Of a stretch of 64,000 bases of DNA, positions 35,803 to 49,202 are shown in pieces (position 1 is the stretch's first letter; every line of letters starts with the position of its first letter). The notes beneath the pieces were generated by a model, which was given only the letters and a program-made list of their open reading frames with translations, did not search any database and had not been told where the DNA came from. The stretch comes from Raphanus sativus (taxonomy: Eukaryota > Streptophyta > Magnoliopsida > Brassicales > Brassicaceae), in the NCBI RefSeq assembly GCF_000801105.2, contig NC_079518.1:13772106-13836105 (forward strand). Reading direction: 5' to 3'. A program made the translations under genes and the position numbers.

Positions 35803-38439
35803 TTAAGGTTGCGAAGAACGATGTCTTCCATGGTTTACTCGCTTTATGATGCAAAGCCGGAATCTTTTGCTGAAAGCCTCCAATCTTTCTCGTTTAGGCT
35901 TTTTTGCATCTGTTTCAACTCCTTTCTTCATTTTCTTCTCCTTCCTCTCCTCTTTTTCTTCTTCTTCTTCTTCTTCTTGTCTAGTGGATTCTATTGGCAA
36001 CTCTTGTGTGTTTCCAACATCAGATTTCTCAACCTGGAAGGGCATAGATCAGAAACTAAATCCAAACATCAAACTGTTTTGTATATACAAGATTCAAAGA
36101 GCATTAACCTGATCACCACCATGGTCGACGGTCAAGCTCTCATCTTCTTCAGAACCTCCTAGTGAAGAGCATCTTCCCCAGCTTTCCCTGTTAGAGCTTG
36201 TGAATGAACATCCTTCTTCAAACTGATCAATAGGCATCCCCTGCCAAATAACAACAATCAAAAACATATATTGTCACCACAGCTCATAAAGGCCAACACA
36301 GAGCTCCAGTTACCTCAGGTTCATCAATGTTGTGATCATTGTCTTCTTCTACAAGCACGTCATCCTGTTTCATTAACAATTTTGATTTAATCAAAAAGAA
36401 AACAATCCCAGTAACAGAAAATAAAAAAAATTCATGTGAAGAGATGTAAGTATACAGTATTCATAATGGGCATGGCTTCTGAAAGGAGCTCATTTGTTGG
36501 CTTTGTGGTTAGAGAGGCAGGAGGTGCAGAAGAAGAAGAAGAACTCGCAACATCAATACATGCCGAACTAAGACCAGAGATGATCTCATACAGAAAATTC
36601 TGGCAGTACAAAAGAAACAAAACCAAGCAGTTAGATTCTTGTGCACTATGTTTCACCATGCTAACTGTACTGGAGACTAATCCATAGAAGTGTAGACATA
36701 TAAACAGACATGATATTTGGATTAGTTGATCCAGTGGAGTGCCAGATTACCTCGTCCAAACCAGCAGCGCTATAACTTTCAAGTTTAGATGAGCATGCTG
36801 AAGGAACTTGAGGCGGGCGTAGAACATTGTAGAAGAATATTAACACTGAATCATAGTAAAACTGCGGCCGTGAAGAGTTGTGATCACCATCAAACTTAAT
36901 GATGTTTTTGTCTCCCTGCATTGTTGTCACCAAAAGATTTGCTACAATACAATTAAAAACAACACTTACATAAATACAAAAAAAAAGATGGCAATTTTGT
37001 TCTAACCGCATAGCACTTGAGAATGTGGTCAGAGTGATGAGGTTGAATGAATTTGTCTCCACTTGCGTGCCCAAATAAAGCTGGAATAAATGTCTTTGGT
37101 GAAACCTGGGCGAACAAAAATCGAAAAGTTCATGCTAGATTACTTGGAGCAAGTGTCTAATTAAGAATACAGGGAGAGAGGTAACTACATAATACCTTGA
37201 GACAATTGAGATCCATGATATTGAACTTTGCCTTTTTCTGAATCACTCGCCGCATGTACTGCACAGCCACTTTAACCTGATTGATAAAGATGAGATTTAA
37301 GTTTCACTGCAAGCATAAGAGAATGTCTACAGTATGCTATATTGGACTCTTGTAGCCATGTGAAGATATAAGCTATGACTTGGGAAAAAAAAGAGAGCAT
37401 ACTGTGAATTTCGGAAGTCGGATCTTGTAGACATCCACTAGTTCCATCATGAGATCAAATAAATTTGAGAATGCACTGTCTAAGACCATTCCAGCAATTG
37501 AAGGATCTTCTGCTCCATAAAGAAGGCTGCACATTGTATTAACCACTTTGTTAAATTATGAAGGAGAATGTGGAGACTTGACACACATTCCCAGATCATA
37601 GACATTAAGAAAGCTGCTTGAGACAATAAGAGCTAGTTCAAGAAGTAACCTGGTAACTGCTCCCATAGATCGTCCCCAAAGTCCAATACGAGACACATGA
37701 TTGCTGTTTCTTAGGTAAGATACAACAGTCTTGAGATCATCTTTCTAGCTTAAGTTTAACAAGCAAAAAGGTTAGTGTTAAGACAAGGTTATGAAAAGTA
37801 GTAAGTAAAGACAAGGAAAACACACCTCATGCCAGCCAAGGCTAACATAATCACCATCAGATAAGCCAGAACCGGAGAAGTCAAGTGTGAAAACAGTAAT
37901 GTTAGATGGAAGAAGAACCATAGCTGCCTCATTTGCATCTGCCCTACATCCACTGATCAAAGAAAAATGAATTAAAGTTCTTATTATTTCCCAAGAAGAG
38001 GAGTGCAGAAGTCTTTAGTAATGTACCTGTTACCATGGCAGTATATAACACAAGGAAGAGGAGGAGTATTCTCCAAAGAAGATGAAGGAATGTAGTGACT
38101 GCAACGCAAGGTGTGACCCCTTGAATTTGTAAGCTACTTCAGAGAAAAACACAAGACCTGTAAGATTAGCCACAAGTTGGAAACCACTAACTGAAGAGGA
38201 CAGTAACTGGTTTTGCACATCATACTTGCCTCCAAGTCTTGTCTTTTACACTTTGTGCCACCGATGCTAAAGTCCTTCTCCCACAAATACTGATCAGGAT
38301 CATACTCAGCCCTGTCAAAGTCCCCATCCAACAGCTATCAATCAGTTGAATGATGCAAGAAGAAAGGTTGAGACTTTAGAGAAGCAACAAAAAGGTACCT
38401 GGGAGGACGAATAACAAAGTTGATGAACTGATCAATCAT
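35803..38439 (-). CDS. Alpha/beta-hydrolase family protein
   Basis: Thirteen exons on the minus strand: 38439-38399, 38311-38230, 38133-38027, 37952-37826, 37744-37650, 37526-37403, 37276-37196, 37105-37007, 36915-36751, 36599-36456, 36364-36314, 36240-36109 and 36033-35803. They total 1479 bases, 492 residues with all phases consistent. The N-terminus is MIDQFINFVIRPPR. An oxyanion-type CHGNSG segment is followed by LDFSGSGLSDGDY and the nucleophile elbow GRSMG (Ser about residue 145); GDHNSSRP carries the likely catalytic His. The C-terminal third is low-complexity, acidic then Lys/Glu-rich. Fold and Ser-His-Asp mechanism are well supported; the substrate is unknown. The closest recalled Arabidopsis gene is At4g17150. 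Intron 2 uses a GC donor (GAG/GCAAGT). Confidence 0.9.
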
Positions 38440-41400
38440 CTTGAGTCCTCCAAGTACCAATGAACTCATGAGCTACACTGCATCCTACACCTTGTTCTCT
38501 ACAGACATTGAGTAAAACCTCTAAGAGACTATACACGTGGCATCGAAAGTATCATGCTTTGGAGAAACCCATTTCCCATATAAGCTCCGAGATGCTCAGA
38601 TCCCAAAAGACAAGAAGAAAGTTGACAGCTTTTTGCTGAAAAGCAAGTAAGACCACCCAAAAGTTACCTACTACTACGGTAGCTGGAAGGGATTAAAAAG
38701 AAAAAAAAAAGAAAGCTTTATAAAGGAATAATAATGACATAAGAGACAGATCTTGAAATGAGTCAACACTTGAAAAAACCGAGATTGGTGAGAGGGACAA
38801 ACTATTCAAAGGCCGCGGCTTTTAGAGTTGGGGAAATGAAAAAGGTAAGGGATCAGGTTTCAGATCTCGAGATGTTGTTAGTTACTCGAGAAAGTTAAGT
38901 AACCAGGAAACGGTGTTTATTTGGAGAGTCGAACACGGGTCCTTTAGGTAACCTCTTTGGTGGTTCAGAGTGAGTTTGATGCTCCTTTTCGTCTCCAGCT
39001 CATCATAATTGATTAGATGGACCACCTGTAAAGCTTAGATTTATGTAGGGAAAAGTCGTCGTGAGGTTACTGTTTCCTTTCCTCTCCAGCTCATTAAGTG
39101 ACAATGATGCATGGATAATATCTCTTACTCTGTAAATGTTAATCAAATTAAGAAACTATCTAATTTTTTTTTAACTTTAGCCGGGTGATGTTAGTGTGAC
39201 GTCTAACAATCAAATATACATCGATTGAAGCATCATGTTATAATCATCTAGATGGTTAGTTATATTTGAGTCTTTAGATAATCATCTAAAATGATGGTTC
39301 ACATTTACATATATACTTCCAAAATAATTTTACCTTTTATAGATAAAACCGTTTGGTCCTGAGCTAAAACTCATTAACACTGGATTTAGGCGTTAAAATG
39401 TATGAAAGAATATAAAACAACAAGATTTCTATTGGAATAGTTTTTGGTTGCTAAAATATGTTCCATTGGAACAGTTTATAGCAATTTATTATTTATGTTT
39501 TATGTCTTAACTTTTAAGCGATCAAATACGTAAAACAGAATCATAAATGGAGAAATTGAGCTTGCGAGCTCAGAGCAGCTTGGCCTAGATTAGGCGGAAA
39601 ACTGACTTATAATAGAGAACTGGATTTTTTTAAAGAAAAAAATTGAAGAGTCTCCTCATTCTATTTTCCAGATTTCCAATCTTAATGAAGAAATATAAGT
39701 CATAAACATCCATAATTTGTATAGTTTATTTGTTAGGAATGGACCAATATTTTTTTTTCAAATATACATGGAAAATACACCACAGAATAAATAAATGAAA
39801 GATCAATTATTTAAGTGGGAAAAGAGTAAGAAGAGATTGAGAATCCCCCTCAGTGGCAGTCATTTGATTTATTTAATTTTCCAAATACTATACGGAAAAT
39901 GTATTAAGTTGGCACTAAAAATAATGTTTACTATACTAAGATTACATTTCAATTCTACAAAGACCACTGGTAACTTCATTTGTTTGTGTTTTCATGGGTT
40001 CATTGTTTAGCTGGTCAGAACATTAACATCTATCATCTCTCAGAGGAAAACGATATTGTCATTACTCCAAGAATCTGCTGAAAGGAGATTGCATTTCAAA
40101 TAATCTCCTGAAAAGCTTCAAAGACCACAAAGCTTACTAGTGCCTTCTAATCTGATTTCTTTGTGTTTATTCTTTAGTTGACTATCTACTGTAACATGTC
40201 TCTTTACACACTCAAAGGAAGAAGATGGTAAGGAAGAAGATGGTAAGGAAGAAGAATGCTAAAAAAAAAAGAGAAGAGCATAAGACAAAGTTTTGAGATG
40301 AGGAAACACTTTTCTAGGTGACCTGGATTTTGATGATTGGTGTCATTAGCAGAGGCCTTTTTAAACTAATGTTAAAAATGTTTAATTACTCTTAATTTTC
40401 CTCTCGAGAACCAAATTTCTTTGATTTTCTCAAGATATATTACTGATGCGGAATTTGCTTCCAAAATGACTTCAAGTGAGGTTGTCAAATCCATAGTATG
40501 TTGCTATGTTTACTAATCAAGATCTCCATGTGTATCTTTACACATGCTTTTTGATGGGTTTTATGACATAAGATACAGTTTGCAGTAATCTTTTGCACCT
40601 TTTCTTGTTGCTGGCGGAGTATCTATGTACTATGTTTGCGTAGATATGCATTAGGGCTCTTATATCAATACACTGGTTTATGTAAATGGGAGAATTTTCT
40701 TGGAGGTTCTACAAAACCAGTGGAGTCCATATTATGATGTTTGCTGTCTGTACCAACTATACCAACATCTCTCAATGCATCCCTTAGAAGTTTAAAATTG
40801 TTTTTCTATCATTTTACCCTTTGTTTTGAGACAAATCCGAATATCTCCTGCAAACTCAGATAATGTCTAGTTAGTTATAGGCTGTGTAAAATTCAGGGCT
40901 TGTTTGTGTAAGAAACTTAACCGCTATAAAAACACTGTACAGAAACACTATAATTGGTGGGTTTTGTTTGTGGGTGTAGGTACATTTTACATGTAAACAA
41001 CGATTATCTTTGTGACGAAGAAAGTGTATGCGACGAAGGTAAAACACTTGAAGAAATCCGAGCTTGTATTCGAAGAGAAACATAAACAGAGTGATACAAT
41101 CAATTTTATGGAAAGGCAAGTTTTTGGGGGTGACTTAGAGTTCAAGACAGAGTAGAGTAAAAGGTTTTGCTTGAATGAATCAGTTTAGAATAGGTTTCTC
41201 TAGAGGTGGATCAATCAACAATTTTAATTGGAGACACATAGACAATAAAAAAGTTTTTGATGGAAGCACTTTTATAGTTTTCTTCACTAAACTTATGATA
41301 TTTGATAATTTAATTTAAATTACTAAAGGAAAAATAAAATTCAGTACGGACTCGTGACCCGGGCATGATTAATCCTAGTTTCTTAGCTGAGATTCTAATT

Positions 41401-42904
41401 TGTGATTTGGACATTTTTTTTTACATTTTCGGTTAAGAAACAATTCTTATATCTCTTATTTAAGAGACGATTCTTAGTTTTCTTAGTTAAAATTTTTAAA
41501 AAGTTAAGAATCATCTTTTAACCAAAAACTAAGAACTCCAGTTAAGAAACTGGGGTTAATCATGGTCTGAGTTTCTCTTCATGTTTTAGTATTTCGAGAG
41601 AGGTGTTGGAAAAATCAAAACTAAGATATATAGAAACTTTGAGCTACCAATGCTCATTATAAAATGTTACAAAAGCTAGAGTCTAGGCATCTCTGTGACA
41701 AAAAAAAAAGAGTCTACGCATCTAAGGTGCAAGTGTGAACATCAATGCCACAAAACCACGTATTTGATGATTGTAGGACGGCTACAACAACAGCGATCAT
41801 ATACACACGAAGAAGCACAGTGTTAATTGGGCCAGACCATACATGCAAGACCTTCATGTACACAAGAACAAGTTAATGAGACCACACTATACATACACAA
41901 GCCCGCGATACTTGGATCTACAGCGTTACATTGTGCAGTTAGTTTTGCACGTGCAAAGATATGCGTTTCCTCTTCAAAGCTAATATAAAGATTGACTTTC
42001 GGTTTTTGGTCTGAACTATAACCATAATTTATTTTGAATATAAATAAATTAATAATAAAAATGAAATTAGTTACGATTGATTAATAATGTAATGTTTTAG
42101 CTGATTTGGATAGTTCATTTATGTAGATTAACTAAAAATTACATAAATATTTTAATATTGTGCAAATATAATCGTCGTAGTGATTAACTTGAACCATTAG
42201 AATTCGAATTCCGAGCACTAAAAAATTAAGATTTTGACATTGCCATAGATAAAAGATCAACCATCAAATTTTAGCATCTGATATTAGTCCAATAGGTGGA
42301 TGAATAACATAGATTGCAATCGTGGGCCTAGTCTGGATTTACAATGATGTAGACAAAGATATTTCTGTAAAATATTTATATTATAGCTATCGGACATATA
42401 AAATCTGTTAAAATTATCAGTTATCTAAATAGTAATTTAAATTCAATGTTCAAAACATTTAGATCTGTAAAAATATTTATATTACAAAATATAAAATACA
42501 TTTAAATTTACCAAAAAATGATCGCAGAAAATGTACTTTGTATATATATTTAGTTTAAAAATGTTTATTTTCATTTTAGGCAACAATTGATAAGTAAGCA
42601 GCACCGCCAAGAATCAGAGAGGATATTTTAATATTCCAATTTAACGGAGGCGTAACTCCCTCTCTCCAAGTCAGGGACTCATGACGACTCATTCACAATT
42701 CCAACTCCTCCTCCTAGCGTGTTCTTGAGGAAACGATCATCTTCCTCCTCCTTTCATTCCGCCCGATCGAAATCGAACCCTAAGAGAATTTCATTCTACG
42801 CCTTCTCTTCTACATATATCCACGCATCGTCTCGGATAGATTGTTTGATTTTGTTTTCCCGTTTTACTTGTGAGAAGTTTTTTTGAGATTTGCAGGATAG
42901 GAAG
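38440..42904. other. Intergenic region between the hydrolase and VPS13
   Basis: The two genes diverge from this 4.5-kb stretch. Sequence next to 38440 is likely hydrolase leader and promoter; 42590-42904 is CT-rich and likely VPS13 leader. A small tandem repeat of an AAGAAGATGGTAAGG-type unit sits at about 40216-40258. No other gene could be supported. Confidence 0.5.
41361..41567. mobile_element. MITE with long terminal inverted repeats
   Basis: The left end GGGCATGATTAATCCTAGTT and the right end, which reads GACCATGATTAACCCCAGTT on the opposite strand, are imperfect inverted repeats of about 35 bp around a non-coding core of about 140 bp. The GRCATGATTAA-type end suggests PIF/Harbinger. 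The target duplication is ambiguous. Confidence 0.55.
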
Positions 42905-43962
42905 ATGTTGGAAGATCAAGTAGCTTACTTGTTACAACGGTACTGGGGGAACTACGTTAGGGGATTGAGTAAGGAAGCCCTTAAGATCAGTGTCTGGCAA
43001 GGTCAGATTGCTTTCTTCTTTTTTCTTTTGACTTTGATTGAGAGCTGGTTAGATTTTGTGTTGTAGTTGGTTCTCTCATTTGCAAACTAAGGAACGGATC
43101 GACTTAATAAAAGGATGAATTTTAGTTTTTTTTTTTTTTTAGTTTTTTCATTTGTTGATATAGTAGCTCTGGGTTCAACTTAAATTTCCTCAGGAGATGT
43201 GGAGCTGAAGAATATGCAACTAAAAACAGAAGCACTTAATGCTTTGAAATTACCTGTCAAGGTTAAAGCTGGATTTCTTGGATCTGTCAAACTCAAGGTG
43301 TGTTTGTGTTTTCTCTTCTGTCTGTCGTATCTAAGCTATAAAGTATATCCACTTGAGTTCCTTAATTTTCTTCCCGTTTTTTCTACACATTTACTCATAA
43401 ATTGTATTTCAATTGCTGTTGTAGTCTCTGTAAGTGCGTAGTATCATACATTAGTAGTACATTTTTTTTCTGGGCATGGATCTATTCATGAATTTGCCTT
43501 CCTATTACAGATTTTTCTACTTCGGTACACCCATTTACTGATACGTTTCAAAATCATCTTAGGTACCATGGAGCAGGCTTGGCCAGGAACCTGTAGTGGT
43601 TTATCTTGACCGGATTTATGTATTAGCCGAACCCGCAACTGATGTTGAAAGGATGTAGTGAGGATTCTATCCAGGAGAAAAAAAGAAAGCTAATACTGGA
43701 GATTTGGTCGCTCATGTTATGATTATTTCCATTATCTAATTTCAGTCATTGAATCACTTTTATGTTTGCAATATACAGGAGATGGAAACGAAACTAGTAG
43801 AAAGAGCTCGTCGACTACATACTACGGAAATGGTGTGTCTAGTGCTACTCATTCGAACTAGATAGCGTGGGGAGAAATACTGTACTGAACTAACTACCAT
43901 ATTTTCTTGTTTTCTTATTAGAATAAATCATGGGTTGGATCATTGGTCGACACAGTCATTGG
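42905..43962 (+). CDS. VPS13-like bridge lipid transfer protein, N-terminal exons only
   Basis: ATG 42905 opens the conserved Chorein/VPS13 N-terminus (MLEDQVAYLLQRYWGNYVRG). Exons are 42905-43001, 43194-43297, about 43563-43689, 43779-43832 and 43922 to the gap. They encode NMQLKTEALNALKLPVKVKAG, PWSRLGQEPVVVYLDRIYV and METKLVERARRL, ending NKSWVGSLVDTVIG. VPS13 proteins are several thousand residues long and move lipids between membranes at contact sites; the closest recalled Arabidopsis gene is At4g17140. Exon 3 has a frame break near 43650 (an extra A in GTTGAAAGG would explain it), and its 3' donor is not clean. Everything beyond exon 5 is missing: the gap is followed by an unrelated retrotransposon on the other strand. 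Confidence 0.85.
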
Positions 43963-44062
43963 NNNNNNNNNNNNNNNNNNNNNNNNNNNNNNNNNNNNNN
44001 NNNNNNNNNNNNNNNNNNNNNNNNNNNNNNNNNNNNNNNNNNNNNNNNNNNNNNNNNNNNNN
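43963..44062. other. Assembly gap 2 (100 N)
   Basis: A placeholder gap of exactly 100 N falls inside the fifth visible VPS13 exon. Right of it the sequence is Copia reverse transcriptase on the minus strand and then copy 2 of the duplicated segment, so continuity across the gap is unproven. Confidence 0.9.
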
Positions 44063-47000
44063 ATATTCTTTAAACTTCTCCACAACCTTGATGTCGTTTC
44101 CACACACAATCAAATCGACAACATATATGAGTACTCGAAGCTCAACTCATCCTTTCACAAAAACAAACAGCGAGTAATCTGCACACGACTGTTTACACCC
44201 ATACTTCTTTAGTGCGTCTGTTAGCTTGGAGAACCAGCACCTTGGAGCCTGCTTTAGTCCATACACAGCCTTGTGTAGCTTGCAAACTTTCTTAGGATCA
44301 GACGCCTGAAAGCCTTGTGGTAATTTCATGTAGACTTCCTCCTTGAATTCACCATGCAAGAAGGCATTGTGCACATCCATTTGATGCACAACCCATCCTT
44401 TTCCTGCAATCACACGCAACAAACTTCTAACAGTGGTCATCTTTGCAACTGGTGCAAAAGTCTCTTTGAGTCTCTCCCTTTCACTTGCTTGTTGTCCAAG
44501 GCTACAAGTCTCGACTTTGGCCTCTCCATTGTTCCATCAACATTGTATTTATATTTATATATCCACATGTTCCCAATTGCTTTCTTCCCTGGTGGTAAAT
44601 CCACCACACTGAAAGTCCGTTTTCCTCAAACGCCACTATCTCCTTTTTCATCGACTGACGCCAAATCTCAAACTGCATCGCCTCTTTGTAACTCCGAGGT
44701 TCTCTTCCACTCGTTACAGCCGCCAAAAAAGCCTTATGTTCTGAAGAAAAACATCATCATCAGATATGTAATTTGCAAGAGGGTAAAGTGTATTACTTGG
44801 AGCGCTCGACGAGGACTCTGATTGAGAAATAGGAGCAGCGAGATCGTGATGGGGTTTCTTCAGATAGCGAGCATTGTAGCTCACATAGTCACGCAGCTTA
44901 ACCGAAGGAACCTTTTCTCTGCATCCACTTCCCAATTCTGCTACCATCTCAGTCTCTCCTACTGCCTTTTCTTCTCCACTTACTGTTGTCTCACTGTTAC
45001 TACTCTGTTTTTCTTTTGAAATAGAGTCTACGACAGAAACTTCTGCAGAAGCTTCCTCTACTGACACTTCTTTACTCGAAACTTCCTTAGTCTGCAACGA
45101 GTCATCCTCTTCTTGTGTTGCACTCCCCCTGTCACCTGCTGGAACATTTAAAATCCAGTCATCATCAGGTGATCCTGTCATCTCCTTTTCCTTCACCAAC
45201 TCGATGTTATTTTCAGTGTAAGGAAATACACTTTCGTGAAAACTGACGTCTCTAGAAACAATAAACTCATTTGTGTCCAAATCATAGACTCTCCGAGCCT
45301 TCTTCCCAAAGGGATATCCTACAAAAATACATCTTCTGCTTCTTTCACCCAGCTTGTCTTTGTTCCTATCTCTTCTATGCACATAGCATAGTGAACCAAA
45401 AACCCGCAGTGAATCATAAGAAGGCTTAGAACCAAACAACTTCTCATACGGTGTTCTTCCTTTCAAGACTCGCGATGGGGTCATATTTATTACATGTGTT
45501 GCAGCTGTCACTGCCTCCCCCAAAACTTCACAGGTAACCTCGACTGAAACAACAGCGCCCTAGCCACATTCAAGATGTGTCTATGCTTCCTCTCTACTCT
45601 TCCGTTTTGCTGTGGAGTATCGACACAAGACGTTTGATGCACGATCCCTTTGTCTTGGAAGAACTCAGATAAGCACATGAATTCTGTGCCATTATCACTT
45701 CTCACCGTCTGCACCGAGTTCCCAAACTGAGTCTCCGCTATGCACAAAACCGCTGGATCACCTTTTTTACTTCGGACTTGGCAAGCAAAAGATGCGTCCA
45801 GACAGCTCTAGTAAAATCATCCACAATTGTTAAAAAAAATACACTGCACCACATGAAGCAGGTACTATATACGGACCCCAAACATCAATATGAATAATCT
45901 GAAAACTCTTGCTTGTTTTATTAATACTGTCACCAAAAACATCTTTTGTTTGCTTTGCTCTAAAACACACGTCACAAGGACTAGAACAAGCTTTATTCAT
46001 AACACCAGAAAGCTCATGCTTAGAATTAAAAACACCAGATGACGGATGCCCAAGTCGTCGATGCCACAGAAGTTGATTACTCTCGCCATCAGCCCTGCTA
46101 GCTCGTGCTACCCTGACATACTTAAAGAAGTAAACCCCACCACGTTCTTCACCGGCTCCAATCAGAGTCTTCGAAGAACGGTCCTGCCAAATACAAATTG
46201 TATCTGTGAATAACGCGAAACAGTTACTATGTTTCAAAAGCTTTGATACAGAGATCAAAGTGCAATCTAAATTCGGGACAAAGAGCACGTCTTTAAGAGA
46301 AATATGATCAGTAAGTATCAAATCTCCCATCTGCACCGATGTTGAAGTTCCTCCATCAGCGAACCCAACAACACAAGGTGGAGTTTTCCTCACGTTAACC
46401 AACTGGCCTGCATCGCCTGTCATATGATGTGATGCCCCAGAATCTATAATCACATCACCAAGATTCTTACCAGAAAGCTTCTCAGACTGAGAGCTTGATT
46501 TCCCGTCGTTTATGATTTGTGTGATGGCTTTCCATTGCTCAGGAGTAAGATCAGAACTTCCACCACCGTAAGCATTTGAGTTCGCTGCATGTGCTGTGTG
46601 CGCAGCACCACGTCCTCCTCCTCTTGCATTTGAGCCACCACGTCCTCTGCTCGAACCTCTACCACGTCTATCATTCATCCATTCAGGGAACCCAATAATC
46701 TGCCAACAAGTGTTTTCTCATGGCTTATCTTTCCGCAGTTGGAACACACTCGATCCCTTCCTCTGTTTCCATAACTGTTACTACCGCTTTGATCTCGTGT
46801 GTCCCTAGCGTCCTTCTGCACAGGTGCTTCCTGACGAGCTGCAAACCCCACGGCTTCTTGAGTAGCTACTTCTCTAGCCTTTGCTGAATTCAACCGAGCT
46901 TCCTCTCTAATCACCTTAGCATATACCTTCCCCAGATCTGCTAACTCGTCAGCCTCAATGATAGCAGTCACCACATTACCGAATCTAGACTCATCCAATC

Positions 47001-47646
47001 CCATAATGAATTGATGAACCCTCTCATCCTCTCTCTCCTTCTCATATACTGCAGCCGCTGAACAAGAACATGCTGGAGGTGGTCGGTATGTCTGAAGTTC
47101 TTCCCACATCACAGCTAGACGACCATAATAGTCTATCACAGCTTGTCCATTCTGCCTACACGAGGCCAACTGTTCCATCAATTGATGAATCCTCACCTTG
47201 TTACCAACTTCGAACCTTTTCTTCAGATTATCCCCAATTTGTGAGCATCTGTAATAAAGGTAACCGTAGATCTCACTTTAGGCTCGATGGATGATCTAAT
47301 CCACCCAACTATCATCGAATTAACACTGAGCCACGCCTCCAAGTCAGAGATATCTTCAGTCGGTTTCGCTAGGGTTCCGTCAATGAACCCTGATTTCTTC
47401 TTAGCCTGAAGCGCATTGAACATCTCCATCGCCCACTCGTTGTAATTGTCTCCCTTCAGTTGAACAGATGTAATCAACGCTCCCGGATTATCGGAGATGA
47501 ACAACGAGTATGGCGATATCGCCACCTTTCCACTTGGTTGCGCCACCGTTATATTCTTCCCATCGTCACTGTCTCCCATCGCGAAGCTAGAATTCTTTAA
47601 AAAAATTCCTTGAACAATCACTTTTAAGATCGATGCTCTGATACCA
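44063..47646 (-). mobile_element. Copia LTR retrotransposon body, inactivated
   Basis: Read leftward from the primer-binding site (47646-47635, TGGTATCAGAGC): gag start near 47587 with KVAISPYSLFISDNPG, UBN2-type gag, zinc knuckle CSNCGKISHE near 46725, protease DSGASHH near 46435, gag-pre-integrase LWHRRLGHPS near 46065, integrase HIDVWGPY, RSDNGTEF and TPQQNGRVERKH (45870-45590), and RVT_2 reverse transcriptase (QMDVHNAFLHGE near 44380, YGLKQAPR). The order protease-integrase-RT marks Copia. The reading frame is broken at least near 47210, 46700, 45830, 45510 and 44720. There is an in-frame stop at 44147, and the catalytic YVDD is YVVD at 44114-44125. The 3' end, RNase H and 3' LTR lie beyond the gap. 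It cannot be autonomous. Confidence 0.92.
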
Positions 47647-47798
47647 TGTAAATCAAATAATGTAAAAGGTGTATCTCATTCATATGTTCTTTCATGTACA
47701 TATATACTACAATGTAATCACCGACTCTAGATAGATAACTCCTAATATAACAATACATCATTATCTTCTCCTTAAGTATATCTTATCTTAAGTCATCA
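47647..47798 (-). mobile_element. Copia 5' LTR, copy 2
   Basis: A short TG...CA block next to the primer-binding site, the counterpart of 6855-7008. The outer end is approximate. The flanking sequence is the same in both copies, so the Copia insertion predates the duplication or allelic split. Confidence 0.5.
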
Positions 47799-49202
47799 TT
47801 ATCCACCTCCTATAGAAGGCCAAACAATTACTTGTCAGAAAGGCTATTAGTGGCAAGCACATACTTTTCCCTATGTTTCATTGGTAATCTGCAAAAGAGG
47901 ATCAAAAGTTGGAACTTTTAGAATCTGTACACGGTTATACTGGCAAATGGCAATGGTCTTAACATTTATTGAACGCTTGTCAACATTTCAGCTCAAGCTG
48001 GCTTTGGAAGATCTCTGAATCCATGCGTAACCCTTATACCAAGACAAATCCCAAGGTACTTGCATCGTAGCCTTGAGAAACAAGAGGTCAGGCTGCTGGT
48101 CATTGTTCACAAGATAGACAGAGACTTAAAAACTTGTGATATGTTCTGCATGAGTGTGAGAGTATGGATTCAGCATACGAGAGCTTATCAGGGAAAGCAC
48201 TGTAACAAATGCACAAGTTAAAGTTAAATTAAGTTCAAAAAATGTAAAGCAATCAACGAGCTCAAATGGAAAGGCAGGAGATAGATCAGAGGACAGCAAG
48301 GGATGCCATAAAGCTAACTTCAATGGAACACCAAAATACCAAATTTGATGTAATATCATTTCCAATGACACATTAAAAATGACACCCTTCCACCAATTTT
48401 GGTGTAAAGTAAATAGTGTTACACCAAATTTGGTGTAATAATATTCATCGTACAAATTTATTATTTATTATTAATCAGTTCAAATTTGTTTCAGTTAGTA
48501 TTATTAATCAGTTCAATTTGTAATTAAACATAAATGTAATATATTGTTTATATTTTAAAATTATTTTACATAGTTAAATATCTTTTATTTTATTTTCAAG
48601 TTAAAAATCACTAAGTTATTATTATCATTTTTATGTTGTAAAAAATAAAATATCATAGAACTTTTATTTTTATTTTATTTTGAAATAAAAAATCACTAAA
48701 TGATTATTATCATTTATATTATTTTAAGATATTGATTCTAATTTTTTATTTAAGTCATATTTAATATTATTAAATTCACTAAACTTTAAAATAAATTTTT
48801 ATTTTTTATTTTAATATAGTTAAGCCTTTATTACTAACTAATACAAATTTTATTAAAATAAATATATTATTTTGTTATGTGCTTTTCATAATTAATGTTT
48901 TTAATTTTAATATAGTATTTATATAAAATAAATACATGTATAATATTGTTAAACTTTTTTTTGACAACTAATATTGTTAAACTAAAAAATATAAATGTAA
49001 ATAAATCTTATAAAGATAGTTTTTTTGTTAAGTATATATGATATTTTGAAATTTCATTATTTCATAAAGATAGTTTTTTTTGGAAAGAAAAGATTATATT
49101 TCAAAATCCGTAGTTGTTCTGGTTGTTGTCATATATTCGATGTTGTCATTCGGGATCTATCTAAGAGCAAGAGGGTAGTATGGTTTTCGGTTGGACCGTG
49201 TG

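Noticed and set aside
35788..36162. Plus-strand frames overlapping the hydrolase 3' exons
   Set aside because: Shadows of Glu/Lys-rich exon 13, with poly-Phe/Ser composition.
39795..41119. Short open frames between hydrolase and VPS13
   Set aside because: AT-rich, no domains, no splice-supported extension.
43918..44212. Open frames spanning the second N gap
   Set aside because: Artefact of reading through N; the left side is VPS13 exon 5 and the right side is antisense Copia.
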